From an uncultured Lachnospiraceae bacterium (lineage in GTDB: Bacteria > Bacillota > Clostridia > Lachnospirales > Lachnospiraceae), in assembly GCA_949051815.1 (NCBI GenBank), contig CARQVR010000011.1, forward strand, positions 5,085 through 69,084: DNA of 64,000 nucleotides. The letters are read 5' to 3'. Made by a program: the position numbers and the translations under genes. Shown here piece after piece: positions 18,454-26,002 of the stretch (within the stretch, counting starts at the first letter, position 1; each line of letters starts with the position of its first letter). Below the pieces are notes generated by a model. That model made no database searches. It was not told the DNA's origin and saw only the letters and a program-made list of their open reading frames with translations.

Positions 18454-18698
18454 TGTTTTCTCCATGCCAAAGCAGGGGTGCCTCAGCCTTTTTCTGAAAG
18501 TAAGGCAGACCATGTAAGAAGTCTGCATGCCATTGTGTTTCAAATACAGATATCATCATATCTTTACTGTATTGTATTTTAATGGAGAAAAAAGCAAAAT
18601 TAATACAAAGAATAAAATATGGAAGATAATGTAAAAATTTTTAATGGATAGTTAAATTGATAAAGAGATAAAGTGGATTTTGGAGGAAAAGCGGTCAC

Positions 18699-19256
18699 AT
18701 GAAAGATTTTATAAGGGAAAACCAATGGCTGTCACTTTGCGGATTGAACTGCGGCCTTTGCACAATGCGTCTGGGCGGGCACTGTCCCGGCTGTGGCGGT
18801 GGCAGCCAGAATCAGTCGTGCAGGATTGCAAAATGCAGTCTGGCGCATGGAAAAGTGGCGTATTGCCATGCGTGCGGGGAGTACCCGTGCGAAAAGTATG
18901 AGGGGATAGATGAATTCGATTCATTTATCACGCATAAGAGGCAGAAAGCAGACCTGCAGAGGGCGGCGGAAACCGGTATAGACAACTACAATGCGGAGCA
19001 GAAGGAAAAAGCGGAGATTTTACATAGACTGCTCGCAGATTTTAATGACGGCCGGAAAAAGAGTTTCTTCTGTCTGGCGGTGAATCTGCTCCCACTGTCA
19101 GAGATCAGGGCTGTAATGGAGCGGATCGACGGCGACGGGAGGATTGGCGGTATGACGCAGAAAGAAAAAAGCGCTTATGCGGCGGGTTTGTTTCAGAAAG
19201 CAGCCAAACGGGAAGGAACAGAACTGAAACTCAGGAAGAAACCGGCGGACTGGTGA
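18699..19256 (+). CDS. DUF3795 cysteine-rich protein
   Basis: The N-terminal 70 residues hold a dense Cys pattern (CGLNCGLC, GGHCPGCGGG, CRIAKC, CHACGEYPCEKYEG) typical of DUF3795 proteins, likely zinc or other metal binding. The C-terminal half is helical. No function is established. It has a GGAGG ribosome site and is followed, nearly touching, by an acetyltransferase gene, suggesting co-expression. Confidence 0.82.
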   Translation: MKDFIRENQWLSLCGLNCGLCTMRLGGHCPGCGGGSQNQSCRIAKCSLAHGKVAYCHACGEYPCEKYEGIDEFDSFITHKRQKADLQRAAETGIDNYNAEQKEKAEILHRLLADFNDGRKKSFFCLAVNLLPLSEIRAVMERIDGDGRIGGMTQKEKSAYAAGLFQKAAKREGTELKLRKKPADW

Positions 19257-19282
19257 GAGGAGTTTATGGGGGATTAAAAACT

Positions 19283-19852
19283 ATGCTTACGAAAGCTATA
19301 ACAATCAGGACAGCCAGTATTTCCGACGCGCAGCCGCTTTTGGAAATCTATGCGCCCTATGTCAGGAAAACGGCCATTACATTTGAGTATGAGGTGCCGG
19401 AGCTGTGTGAATTTCAGAAGCGGATAGAAAATACATTAAATAAATATCCTTATATTGTGGCGGAAACGGACGGGGAAATTTCGGGATATGCCTATACGGG
19501 CGTCTTTAAAAACAGAGCGGCTTACGACTGGGCAGCAGAGGTTTCTGTCTATGTGAAAGAAGATAAGAGGGGGCTTGGTATCGGACGCAGGCTCTACGCT
19601 GCGCTGGAGGAAATCTCCCGGGCACAGCATATATTGAACCTGAATGCCTGTATTGCCTGTTGTGATACGGAGGATGAGTACCTGACTAACGACAGTGTGG
19701 CATTTCACAGCCATCTGGGATATTCGATGGTCGGAAAATTCCATCAGTGCGGTTATAAGTTCGGCAGGTGGTATGACATGGTTTGGATGGAGAAAAGGAT
19801 CGGGGTACACAATACAGCGCCTGAGCCGGTAATTGCGTTCCCCGATTTGTAA
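19283..19852 (+). CDS. GNAT acetyltransferase, phosphinothricin-type
   Basis: It resembles the phosphinothricin/methionine sulfone acetyltransferase branch of GNAT: TIRTASISDAQPLLEIYAPY, TFEYEVP, GYAYTGVFKNRAAYDWAAE and VYVKEDKRGLGIGRRLY (acetyl-CoA loop). The end FHQCGYKFGRWYDMVWMEK is characteristic. Substrates in this branch are small amines or amino acid analogues. ATG 19283 is assumed; a GTG at 19253 overlapping the previous stop is an alternative. Confidence 0.88.
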   Translation: MLTKAITIRTASISDAQPLLEIYAPYVRKTAITFEYEVPELCEFQKRIENTLNKYPYIVAETDGEISGYAYTGVFKNRAAYDWAAEVSVYVKEDKRGLGIGRRLYAALEEISRAQHILNLNACIACCDTEDEYLTNDSVAFHSHLGYSMVGKFHQCGYKFGRWYDMVWMEKRIGVHNTAPEPVIAFPDL

Positions 19853-19948
19853 TGTGCCGTGGAGTAAGCTGCTGGCTGTCCAATGTTATGATATTAAACT
19901 TGAATTTATGGGGAAAAATAGATATAAATAAAGTGGAAGGAGCAGCGT

Positions 19949-20362
19949 ATGTGGTTTTTATTTGCAATTCTGTCCGCGGTGTTTGCGGCATTGACATCAA
20001 TCCTTGCAAAAATCGGTATAGAGGGCGTTAATTCCAATCTTGCCACGGCGATACGGACGGTCGTGGTTGTCATTATGTCGTGGGGCATAGTATTTTTGAC
20101 GAATGTGCAGGGCCAAATCGCGGAAATCAGCAGAAAAAGCTGGATTTTCCTGATTCTTTCCGGGCTGGCGACCGGCGCGTCATGGCTGTGCTATTACCAT
20201 GCCCTGCAAGTGGGCGAGGCGTCCAAGGTGGTGCCGGTTGATAAGCTGAGTGTGGTGATTACCCTGATACTGGCTTTTGTTTTTCTGCACGAGGATTTTA
20301 CCGCGAGGTCGTTTGCGGGCTGTGTGCTGATCGGGGCCGGAACGCTGGTTATGGTACTGTGA
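19949..20362 (+). CDS. Single-domain EamA-type membrane protein
   Basis: One EamA domain of about five membrane helices (MWFLFAILSAVFAALTSILA and further segments, ending VLIGAGTLVMVL). Usual EamA exporters have two such repeats, so this 137-residue protein probably works as a dimer, like small multidrug-resistance type proteins. GGAAGGAG precedes it. The stop is 24 bases before the next gene's start. Confidence 0.85.
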   Translation: MWFLFAILSAVFAALTSILAKIGIEGVNSNLATAIRTVVVVIMSWGIVFLTNVQGQIAEISRKSWIFLILSGLATGASWLCYYHALQVGEASKVVPVDKLSVVITLILAFVFLHEDFTARSFAGCVLIGAGTLVMVL

Positions 20363-20385
20363 AACCACCGACAGGAGGCATACCA

Positions 20386-20880
20386 ATGGAATACACGAAC
20401 TATTTCGAATCGCCGCTCGGCAGGATTTTACTCGCTGCCGACGGGCAGGCCCTCACCGGGCTTTGGTTTGAGGGGCAGAAATATTTTGCGGATAAACTTG
20501 AGCGGGAGCACGAGGAGAAAGAGCTGCCCGTTTTTGTGCGGACGGCAGAGTGGCTGGCCTTGTATTTTGATGGAAAGAAACCCGCTTTTACGCCACCGCT
20601 GAAACTGAAAGGCACTGTTTTCCAGAAAGAGGTGTGGGCGGCGATGCTTGCGATTCCGTTCGGGAAGACAACGACCTACGCGAAGATTGCCGGAGAAATA
20701 GCGGAGCATAGAGGGCTTACTTCCATGTCGGCGCAGGCGGTGGGAAATGCCGTCGCACACAATCCCGTCTCCCTGATCATCCCGTGCCACAGAGTCCTTG
20801 GGTCGGATGGAAGCCTGACGGGGTATGCGGGCGGCCTGGAAAGGAAAGAATGGCTTCTGGCAATGGAAAGACAGGTATGA
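20386..20880 (+). CDS. ogt: Methylated-DNA-protein cysteine methyltransferase
   Basis: A suicide repair protein that moves methyl groups from O6-methylguanine to its own Cys. The active-site motif is IIPCHRVLG (about residues 130-138), with the helix-turn-helix region PFGKTTTYAKIAGEIA and Asn in AVGNAVAHNP. AGGAGG (20373-20378) supports ATG 20386 over the upstream 20359. Length is normal for Ogt-type proteins without the Ada domain. Confidence 0.95.
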   Translation: MEYTNYFESPLGRILLAADGQALTGLWFEGQKYFADKLEREHEEKELPVFVRTAEWLALYFDGKKPAFTPPLKLKGTVFQKEVWAAMLAIPFGKTTTYAKIAGEIAEHRGLTSMSAQAVGNAVAHNPVSLIIPCHRVLGSDGSLTGYAGGLERKEWLLAMERQV

Positions 20881-20918
20881 TATAATGCTATAAAAAGTCA
20901 ACCGGAAAGGAACCGTAT

Positions 20919-21695
20919 ATGGCGCAAAAGAGAAAAGTAACGGCGACAGTAGTATCGCAAAGACAGATAGGCGGGCAGATTTACGATCTCTGGCTGGAGA
21001 CGAAGCTTGCGAAGAACGCCCATCCGGGGCAGTTTGTGGCAGTTTATCCCCGTGGCGAGAGTATGCTTTTGCCCCGTCCCATCAGCATCTGTGAGACGGA
21101 TAAGGGAAAAAACATGCTGCGGCTTGTGTACCGCGTGGCGGGAAAGGGAACGGCGGAGTTTTCGACCTGTAAAGCAGGCGACCGGCTGGAAGTGCTCGGC
21201 GTATTGGGAAACGGGTTTCCTGTCGATAAGGCGAAGGGGAAACGGGCCTTTCTGATGGGCGGCGGGATCGGCATTCCGCCTATGCTGGAGCTGGCCAAGG
21301 CGATGGATGAGAAAAAACAGATTTTGCTCGGCTACCGGAATAAGGATCTCTTTTTGGAGGAGGATCTGGCGCGGTACGGCGACGTTTATGTAGCGACGGA
21401 GGATGGCAGCGTAGGAACCGGCGGAAACGTGATGGACATTATCAAAGCTTACGCGCTCCATGCGGATGTGATTATGGCATGCGGGCCGATGCCGATGCTT
21501 CGCGCGGTTAAAGAGTATGCGGCGCAGAACGGGATCGAAGCTTATATTTCACTGGAGGAGCGCATGGCCTGCGGCGTGGGCGCCTGTCTGGGGTGCGTAT
21601 GCCGGACGACGAAAACGGACGCGCATTCGCATGTACACAATGCCCGTATCTGCACGGAAGGGCCGGTTTTTGAAGCAGGGGAGGTGGATCTATGA
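20919..21695 (+). CDS. pyrK: Dihydroorotate dehydrogenase electron-transfer subunit
   Basis: PyrK carries FAD and a [2Fe-2S] cluster and passes electrons from PyrD to NAD+. The FAD domain shows LLPRPISICETD, the NAD site MGGGIGIPPMLELAK, and the C-terminal cluster ligands are CGVGACLGCVC and a later Cys (HNARICTEG). It overlaps pyrD by 4 bases (ATGA), showing translational coupling. Confidence 0.96.
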   Translation: MAQKRKVTATVVSQRQIGGQIYDLWLETKLAKNAHPGQFVAVYPRGESMLLPRPISICETDKGKNMLRLVYRVAGKGTAEFSTCKAGDRLEVLGVLGNGFPVDKAKGKRAFLMGGGIGIPPMLELAKAMDEKKQILLGYRNKDLFLEEDLARYGDVYVATEDGSVGTGGNVMDIIKAYALHADVIMACGPMPMLRAVKEYAAQNGIEAYISLEERMACGVGACLGCVCRTTKTDAHSHVHNARICTEGPVFEAGEVDL

Positions 21696-22594
21696 ATACA
21701 GCGGTAAACATTGCGGGAGTCACCTTTCAAAATCCTGTTATGACGGCGTCCGGCACATTCGGTTCCGGCATGGAGTACAGTGATTTCGTGGATTTAAACA
21801 GGCTGGGCGCGGTGGTGACCAAGGGGGTAGCGAATGTGCCCTGGGAGGGCAACCCGACGCCCCGCGTGGCGGAAGTGTACGGCGGTATGTTAAATGCCAT
21901 CGGCCTGCAGAATCCTGGGATCGACGTTTTTATAGAGAGAGATCTGGCATTTTTGAAAAAATATGACACAAAGGTGATCGTAAATGTCTGCGGCAAAACC
22001 GTGGAGGATTATCTGGAAGTGGTGGAGCGCCTTTCGGACACGGACGTTTCCATGCTGGAAATCAATGTGTCCTGCCCCAATGTGAAGGAGGGGGCGATTG
22101 CTTTCGGGCAGAAGGCGGAGTCTCTCTACGATATCACATCGCAGATTAAAAAGAAGGCGAAACAGCCGGTGATTATGAAACTGAGTCCGAATGTGACGGA
22201 CATCACGGAGATGGCAAGGGCGGCGGAGGCGGCGGGAGCCGACGCGCTTTCCATGATTAACACCATTACCGGCATGAAGATTGACATTCACAGGAGAAAG
22301 TTTGTGCTGGCAAACAGGACGGGCGGCATGTCCGGCCCTGCGGTCAAGCCGGTGGCTGTGCGCATGGTTTACCAGACGGCGCAGGCGGTGAAAATCCCGA
22401 TTATCGGCATGGGAGGCATCGGCAATGCGGAGGACGCTATTGAATTTCTGCTTGCGGGAGCCAGTGCCGTGGCCGTGGGTGCGATGAATTTTGTGAACCC
22501 TTACACGACTGTGGAAGTGGTGGAAGGAATTGAGGCTTATATGAGGCAGTACGGGATTGAGAATGTGACGGATCTGATCGGGGGCGTAATGTAA
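21692..22594 (+). CDS. pyrD: Dihydroorotate dehydrogenase, class 1B catalytic subunit
   Basis: Oxidises dihydroorotate to orotate with FMN, coupled to NAD+ through PyrK. Visible motifs are NPVMTASGTFGSGMEY, the catalytic-loop region INVSCPNVKEG (Cys as base, class 1), MKLSPNVTDI and the FMN phosphate site GMGGIGNAEDAIEFLLAGA. Length (300) is typical. A hairpin after the stop, overlapping the next gene's leader, would end the pyr transcript. Confidence 0.97.
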   Translation: MNTAVNIAGVTFQNPVMTASGTFGSGMEYSDFVDLNRLGAVVTKGVANVPWEGNPTPRVAEVYGGMLNAIGLQNPGIDVFIERDLAFLKKYDTKVIVNVCGKTVEDYLEVVERLSDTDVSMLEINVSCPNVKEGAIAFGQKAESLYDITSQIKKKAKQPVIMKLSPNVTDITEMARAAEAAGADALSMINTITGMKIDIHRRKFVLANRTGGMSGPAVKPVAVRMVYQTAQAVKIPIIGMGGIGNAEDAIEFLLAGASAVAVGAMNFVNPYTTVEVVEGIEAYMRQYGIENVTDLIGGVM

Positions 22595-22598
22595 AAAA

Positions 22599-22627
22599 TC
22601 ATATCTTCCCCTTCCTGCGCATAGATT
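22599..22627 (+). promoter_or_regulatory. Candidate sigmaE promoter of the sipL-like gene
   Basis: TCATATC (22599-22605), 14-base spacer, CATAGATT (22620-22627). This is the same TCATAnC-N14-CATAnAnT layout as at spoIIID. The predicted start near 22634 lies beyond the 5' arm of the overlapping hairpin. Confidence 0.6.
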
Positions 22628-22659
22628 TATAGTAACTATACGCAGGGAGGGCATTTTTT
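22611..22659 (+). terminator. pyrD terminator overlapping the sipL-like leader
   Basis: CTTCCTGCGCATAG (22611-22624) pairs with CTATACGCAGGGAGG (22636-22650), followed by TTTTTT (22654-22659). The next gene's GTG start is at 22660, so the GGGAGGG ribosome site is part of the terminator's 3' arm. Confidence 0.8.
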
Positions 22660-24216
22660 GTGGAATTGGTGAAGAAAAAGATACATATGGATCGAATAAA
22701 CGGCAGAGCCGGCACGCAGATGGTATTGGAAGAGGACGTCAATATTTCGGACAACAAGATGGATGCAAACTATCTGTTAAGCAGTAAGGGCGAGATCATT
22801 ATGGAGGAGGTACGCCCGGGCGAAAACGTGGTCAGCCTGAAAGGGAAGCTCGTGGTATCCATACTGTATCTGACGGACATGGAGGGGATGTGCGCCAGTA
22901 TGGAGGCGGTGATTCCCTTTGAGGAAAAGGTAAATATGGAGGGAATCGGCAACGGCGACACGATTCTGACGGAAAGCTGCATCGAGGATTTGACGGTGGG
23001 CTTAATCAACTCGCGCAAATTCAGCGTGCAGGCGGTTGTTTCCTTTTCGCTTGCGCGAGAGGAGCAGATGGAGTGCGAGACGGCAGTCGATCTTTACCAT
23101 GAGGAGCCTGTGGAGTACCGCAAGTGCGTTTATCCGGTGGTGGAGCTTGTGCTGCATAAGAAGGACATCTTCCGTTTGAAGGAGGAGATGGAGCTGACGG
23201 GCAATCTGCCCAATGTGTTCCAGACCATATGGCATCACATCTGTTTTGATCATGTGGAATTTAAGGCGCTGGAGGAGAAGCTTTCGATTCAGGGGGAGAT
23301 GAGGGCCTTTTTCTTATATGAGGGAGAAGGGGATAACGATAAAACACAGTGGTATGAGAATACCGTGCCGTTCAGCGGCATTATCGAGTGTCACGGCTGT
23401 CGGGAAAACATGATTCCCGATATCAGCTATCATCTGGGCCAGTGTAATGTGGAGGTGCGGCAGGATTTTGACGGGGAGGAGAGAGTGTTCTGCGTGGAGC
23501 CGGTACTGGATCTGGATATTCACCTCTATGAGGAGGAGAATCTGGAAGTCATTTCCGACGTATACGGCGTGGATAAGGAGATTGAGGCGCTTGCCACGCA
23601 GATGCCTGTAAAGAGTCTGCTTCTGGCAGGAAGCGGGAAATGTAAGATTGCGGAGCATGTGCGGATTCAGAATCCGGAAATGCCCATGTACCAGCTCATC
23701 CATTCCGACGGTGAAATCAGAATCGACGAGCAGACCATCGTGGAGAACGGCATAGCTGTTTCGGGAACGCTTCTGGTGACGACACTCTACCTGAGTGCGG
23801 GCGGCGCGAAGGCGATCTATTCCACGGTCAATGAACTGCCGTTCCAATATGTGATCGAGGCGGAGAACATTCTGCCCACCTGTGTCTATAAGCTGAGAAG
23901 CAGTATCGAGCAGTTGACGGTGACCATGCTTGACAGCGACGAGCTGGACGTCAAGGCGGCGTTGCAGTTTAAGGTAATCGTATTTTCCGTGCAAAACCGC
24001 GATCTGGTGACGGACATCAGGGTGGAGCCGCTTGACTTAAATAAGCTCAGTGAACTGCCGGGCATGGTGATCTGTATCGCCGGACCGGGAGAGACGTTGT
24101 GGGATATCGGCAAGAAATACTATGTGCCGGTGGCGCAGCTTAAGGAAGTCAACGAGCTGCCGACGGAGGAGATCAGCGCGGGGGATAAAATTCTGGTTGT
24201 TAAGGGCGGGATTTAA
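22660..24216 (+). CDS. sipL: SipL-like spore coat protein (DUF3794/SPOCS plus LysM)
   Basis: A 518-residue protein with repeated DUF3794 (SPOCS) beta domains (for example LSSKGEIIMEEVRPGENVVS and VNISDNKMDANYLL near the N-terminus) and a C-terminal LysM (AGPGETLWDIGKKYYVPVAQ, then NELPTEEISAGDKILVV). This matches SipL of Clostridioides, which binds SpoIVA and is needed for spore coat assembly in the mother cell. The start is GTG directly after the terminator T-run; GGGAGGG is at 22645-22651. A sigmaE-like promoter fits mother-cell expression. Confidence 0.82.
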   Translation: MELVKKKIHMDRINGRAGTQMVLEEDVNISDNKMDANYLLSSKGEIIMEEVRPGENVVSLKGKLVVSILYLTDMEGMCASMEAVIPFEEKVNMEGIGNGDTILTESCIEDLTVGLINSRKFSVQAVVSFSLAREEQMECETAVDLYHEEPVEYRKCVYPVVELVLHKKDIFRLKEEMELTGNLPNVFQTIWHHICFDHVEFKALEEKLSIQGEMRAFFLYEGEGDNDKTQWYENTVPFSGIIECHGCRENMIPDISYHLGQCNVEVRQDFDGEERVFCVEPVLDLDIHLYEEENLEVISDVYGVDKEIEALATQMPVKSLLLAGSGKCKIAEHVRIQNPEMPMYQLIHSDGEIRIDEQTIVENGIAVSGTLLVTTLYLSAGGAKAIYSTVNELPFQYVIEAENILPTCVYKLRSSIEQLTVTMLDSDELDVKAALQFKVIVFSVQNRDLVTDIRVEPLDLNKLSELPGMVICIAGPGETLWDIGKKYYVPVAQLKEVNELPTEEISAGDKILVVKGGI

Positions 24217-24338
24217 AAATTGAAATGAGGATGCGCGGGCTTAAAATCCGAATTGTAAAATGAAGGGTTATCGTATATACTATGAGATAGGCTTTGGGAG
24301 TCTGGCAGGGCCGGAATACGAAAAAGGACGAATTTATC

Positions 24339-25940
24339 ATGAACACATCATCTATATTAAAGAATAAAATATTTCTGTACCTGACGGAATTTTTCGCCGG
24401 CATGTCCGTGATGGCGGTAGAGCTGGGGGCGAGCAGGCTGCTCGCTCCCTATTTCAGTTCTTCCCAGATTGTGTGGACGATCATTATCGGCACCATTATG
24501 ATCGCCATGGCGCTTGGCAATATTTATGGCGGAAAGAGCGCGGACAAGGACCCGAACCCGGACAAGCTTTACACGCGGATTCTGATTGCAGGCGTGTGGA
24601 TTGCGCTGATTCCGGTGGTGGGAAAATATATCATTATAGGGATTTCCGCGCTGTTAATTTTTGCGGTGAATACGAATTTCCTGATCTGGGCGGCTTTTGC
24701 GGCGTGTATGGTGATCTTCGTGTTTCCGCTTTTCCTGTTGGGAACGGTGACGCCGTCTCTGGCCAAGTACACGGTGCAGAGCCTTTCGGACAGCGGCAGT
24801 ATCGTGGGAACGCTTGGCGCGTTTAATACGATCGGCAGCATCATCGGTACGTTTGTGCCGACTTTTGTGTCGATTCCGGCGGTGGGCACTTCGATCACGT
24901 TTCTGATTTTTGCGGCGATTCTCTTAGGGCTTGGCATCATCTATTTTGTCAGCAAAAAGAGCGGATGGAAAAAGAGCGCGGCATCGGCGGTTGTCTTTCT
25001 TCTGTGCTGTATTTTCGGGGCGTCGAACAGCTTTGCTTTCTGGGAAAATAATCTGGCCTTTGAGGGGGAGTCCGTTTACAATTATTTGCAGGTAAAAGAA
25101 AACGACAGAAGTGTCATTTTATCGACAAATGTGCTCTTCGGGGTGCAGTCCATTCTGATTAAGGACGAGGGACTGACGGGCATGTACTACGACTATGCCA
25201 TGGCGGCGCCGCTTATGACGGGAAAGGAAAATCCGGCGGAATGCAATACGCTGATTCTTGGCATGGGGACGGGCACTTACGCGCACCAGTGCAGGGCTTA
25301 TTTCGGGGATATGCTGGTGGAGGGCGTGGAGATTGATGAGAAAATTACGGATCTGGCACGGACTTATTTTGAACTGCCGGAGGATGTGTCTGTGACCACC
25401 TATGACGGCAGGGCTTACCTGAATGCCATCGACGGAAAGTACGATGTGATTATGGTGGACGCCTATCAGGATATCACGATTCCTTTCCAGATGTCTTCTG
25501 CGGAGTTCTTTTCGCTGGTGAAAGAGCATCTTGCGGAGGATGGCGTGATGGTGGTCAATATGAATATGCGGGGCAGCGGGGAGGACAGCATCAACGCCTG
25601 GCTTTCCGATACCATCGGCAGCGTTTTTGATGAAGTGTATACGGTGGACGTGAAAGGCTCCACTAACAGAGAGCTTTTTGCCTCGGACAATCCGCAGATG
25701 ATGGAGAACCTGAAAAAACACAAGGAGACTGTCGCGGATGAAAGTCTCCTTGCCATGATGCATACGGTTTCTGAAAATCTGGTTCCCTACGAAGCGGGGA
25801 ACCGCATAATGACGGATGACAAGGCGCCTGTGGAGCTTCTCGGTATGCGCGTCATTGACGAGCTGATCAGAAACGAGGTCGCATATTATAAAGATGTATA
25901 TGAGCAGCAGGGCATCTGGGGCGTGATTGACGCGCTGTAA
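24339..25940 (+). CDS. Membrane-fused spermidine synthase-like protein
   Basis: The N-terminal half has about seven membrane helices (LTEFFAGMSVMAVELGASRL opens the domain). The C-terminal half is a spermidine synthase-like methyltransferase fold: LGMGTGTYAHQC (nucleotide-binding glycines), VEGVEIDEKITDLA (acidic ribose contact), TYDGRAYL and VMVDAYQDITIPFQMSS. Such fused proteins are widespread; whether they make polyamines is unproven. ATG 24339 has AAAGGA upstream. It has no obvious operon partners. Confidence 0.85.
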   Translation: MNTSSILKNKIFLYLTEFFAGMSVMAVELGASRLLAPYFSSSQIVWTIIIGTIMIAMALGNIYGGKSADKDPNPDKLYTRILIAGVWIALIPVVGKYIIIGISALLIFAVNTNFLIWAAFAACMVIFVFPLFLLGTVTPSLAKYTVQSLSDSGSIVGTLGAFNTIGSIIGTFVPTFVSIPAVGTSITFLIFAAILLGLGIIYFVSKKSGWKKSAASAVVFLLCCIFGASNSFAFWENNLAFEGESVYNYLQVKENDRSVILSTNVLFGVQSILIKDEGLTGMYYDYAMAAPLMTGKENPAECNTLILGMGTGTYAHQCRAYFGDMLVEGVEIDEKITDLARTYFELPEDVSVTTYDGRAYLNAIDGKYDVIMVDAYQDITIPFQMSSAEFFSLVKEHLAEDGVMVVNMNMRGSGEDSINAWLSDTIGSVFDEVYTVDVKGSTNRELFASDNPQMMENLKKHKETVADESLLAMMHTVSENLVPYEAGNRIMTDDKAPVELLGMRVIDELIRNEVAYYKDVYEQQGIWGVIDAL

Positions 25941-26002
25941 AGCAGACGCTGCACAAAGCCGCACAGACGGCCTGACGCATATGACCTGCTCTGAAACACA
26001 GG

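Noticed and set aside
22660..24216. Long antisense frames across the sipL-like, pyrD and pyrC genes
   Set aside because: They are His/Arg-rich shadows of real genes without motifs or ribosome sites.
25979..26002. Hairpin TGACCTG/CAGGTCA between the spermidine synthase-like gene and the GH42 gene
   Set aside because: The stem is short and no T-run follows on either strand, so I do not call it a terminator, although its place between convergent genes is suggestive.
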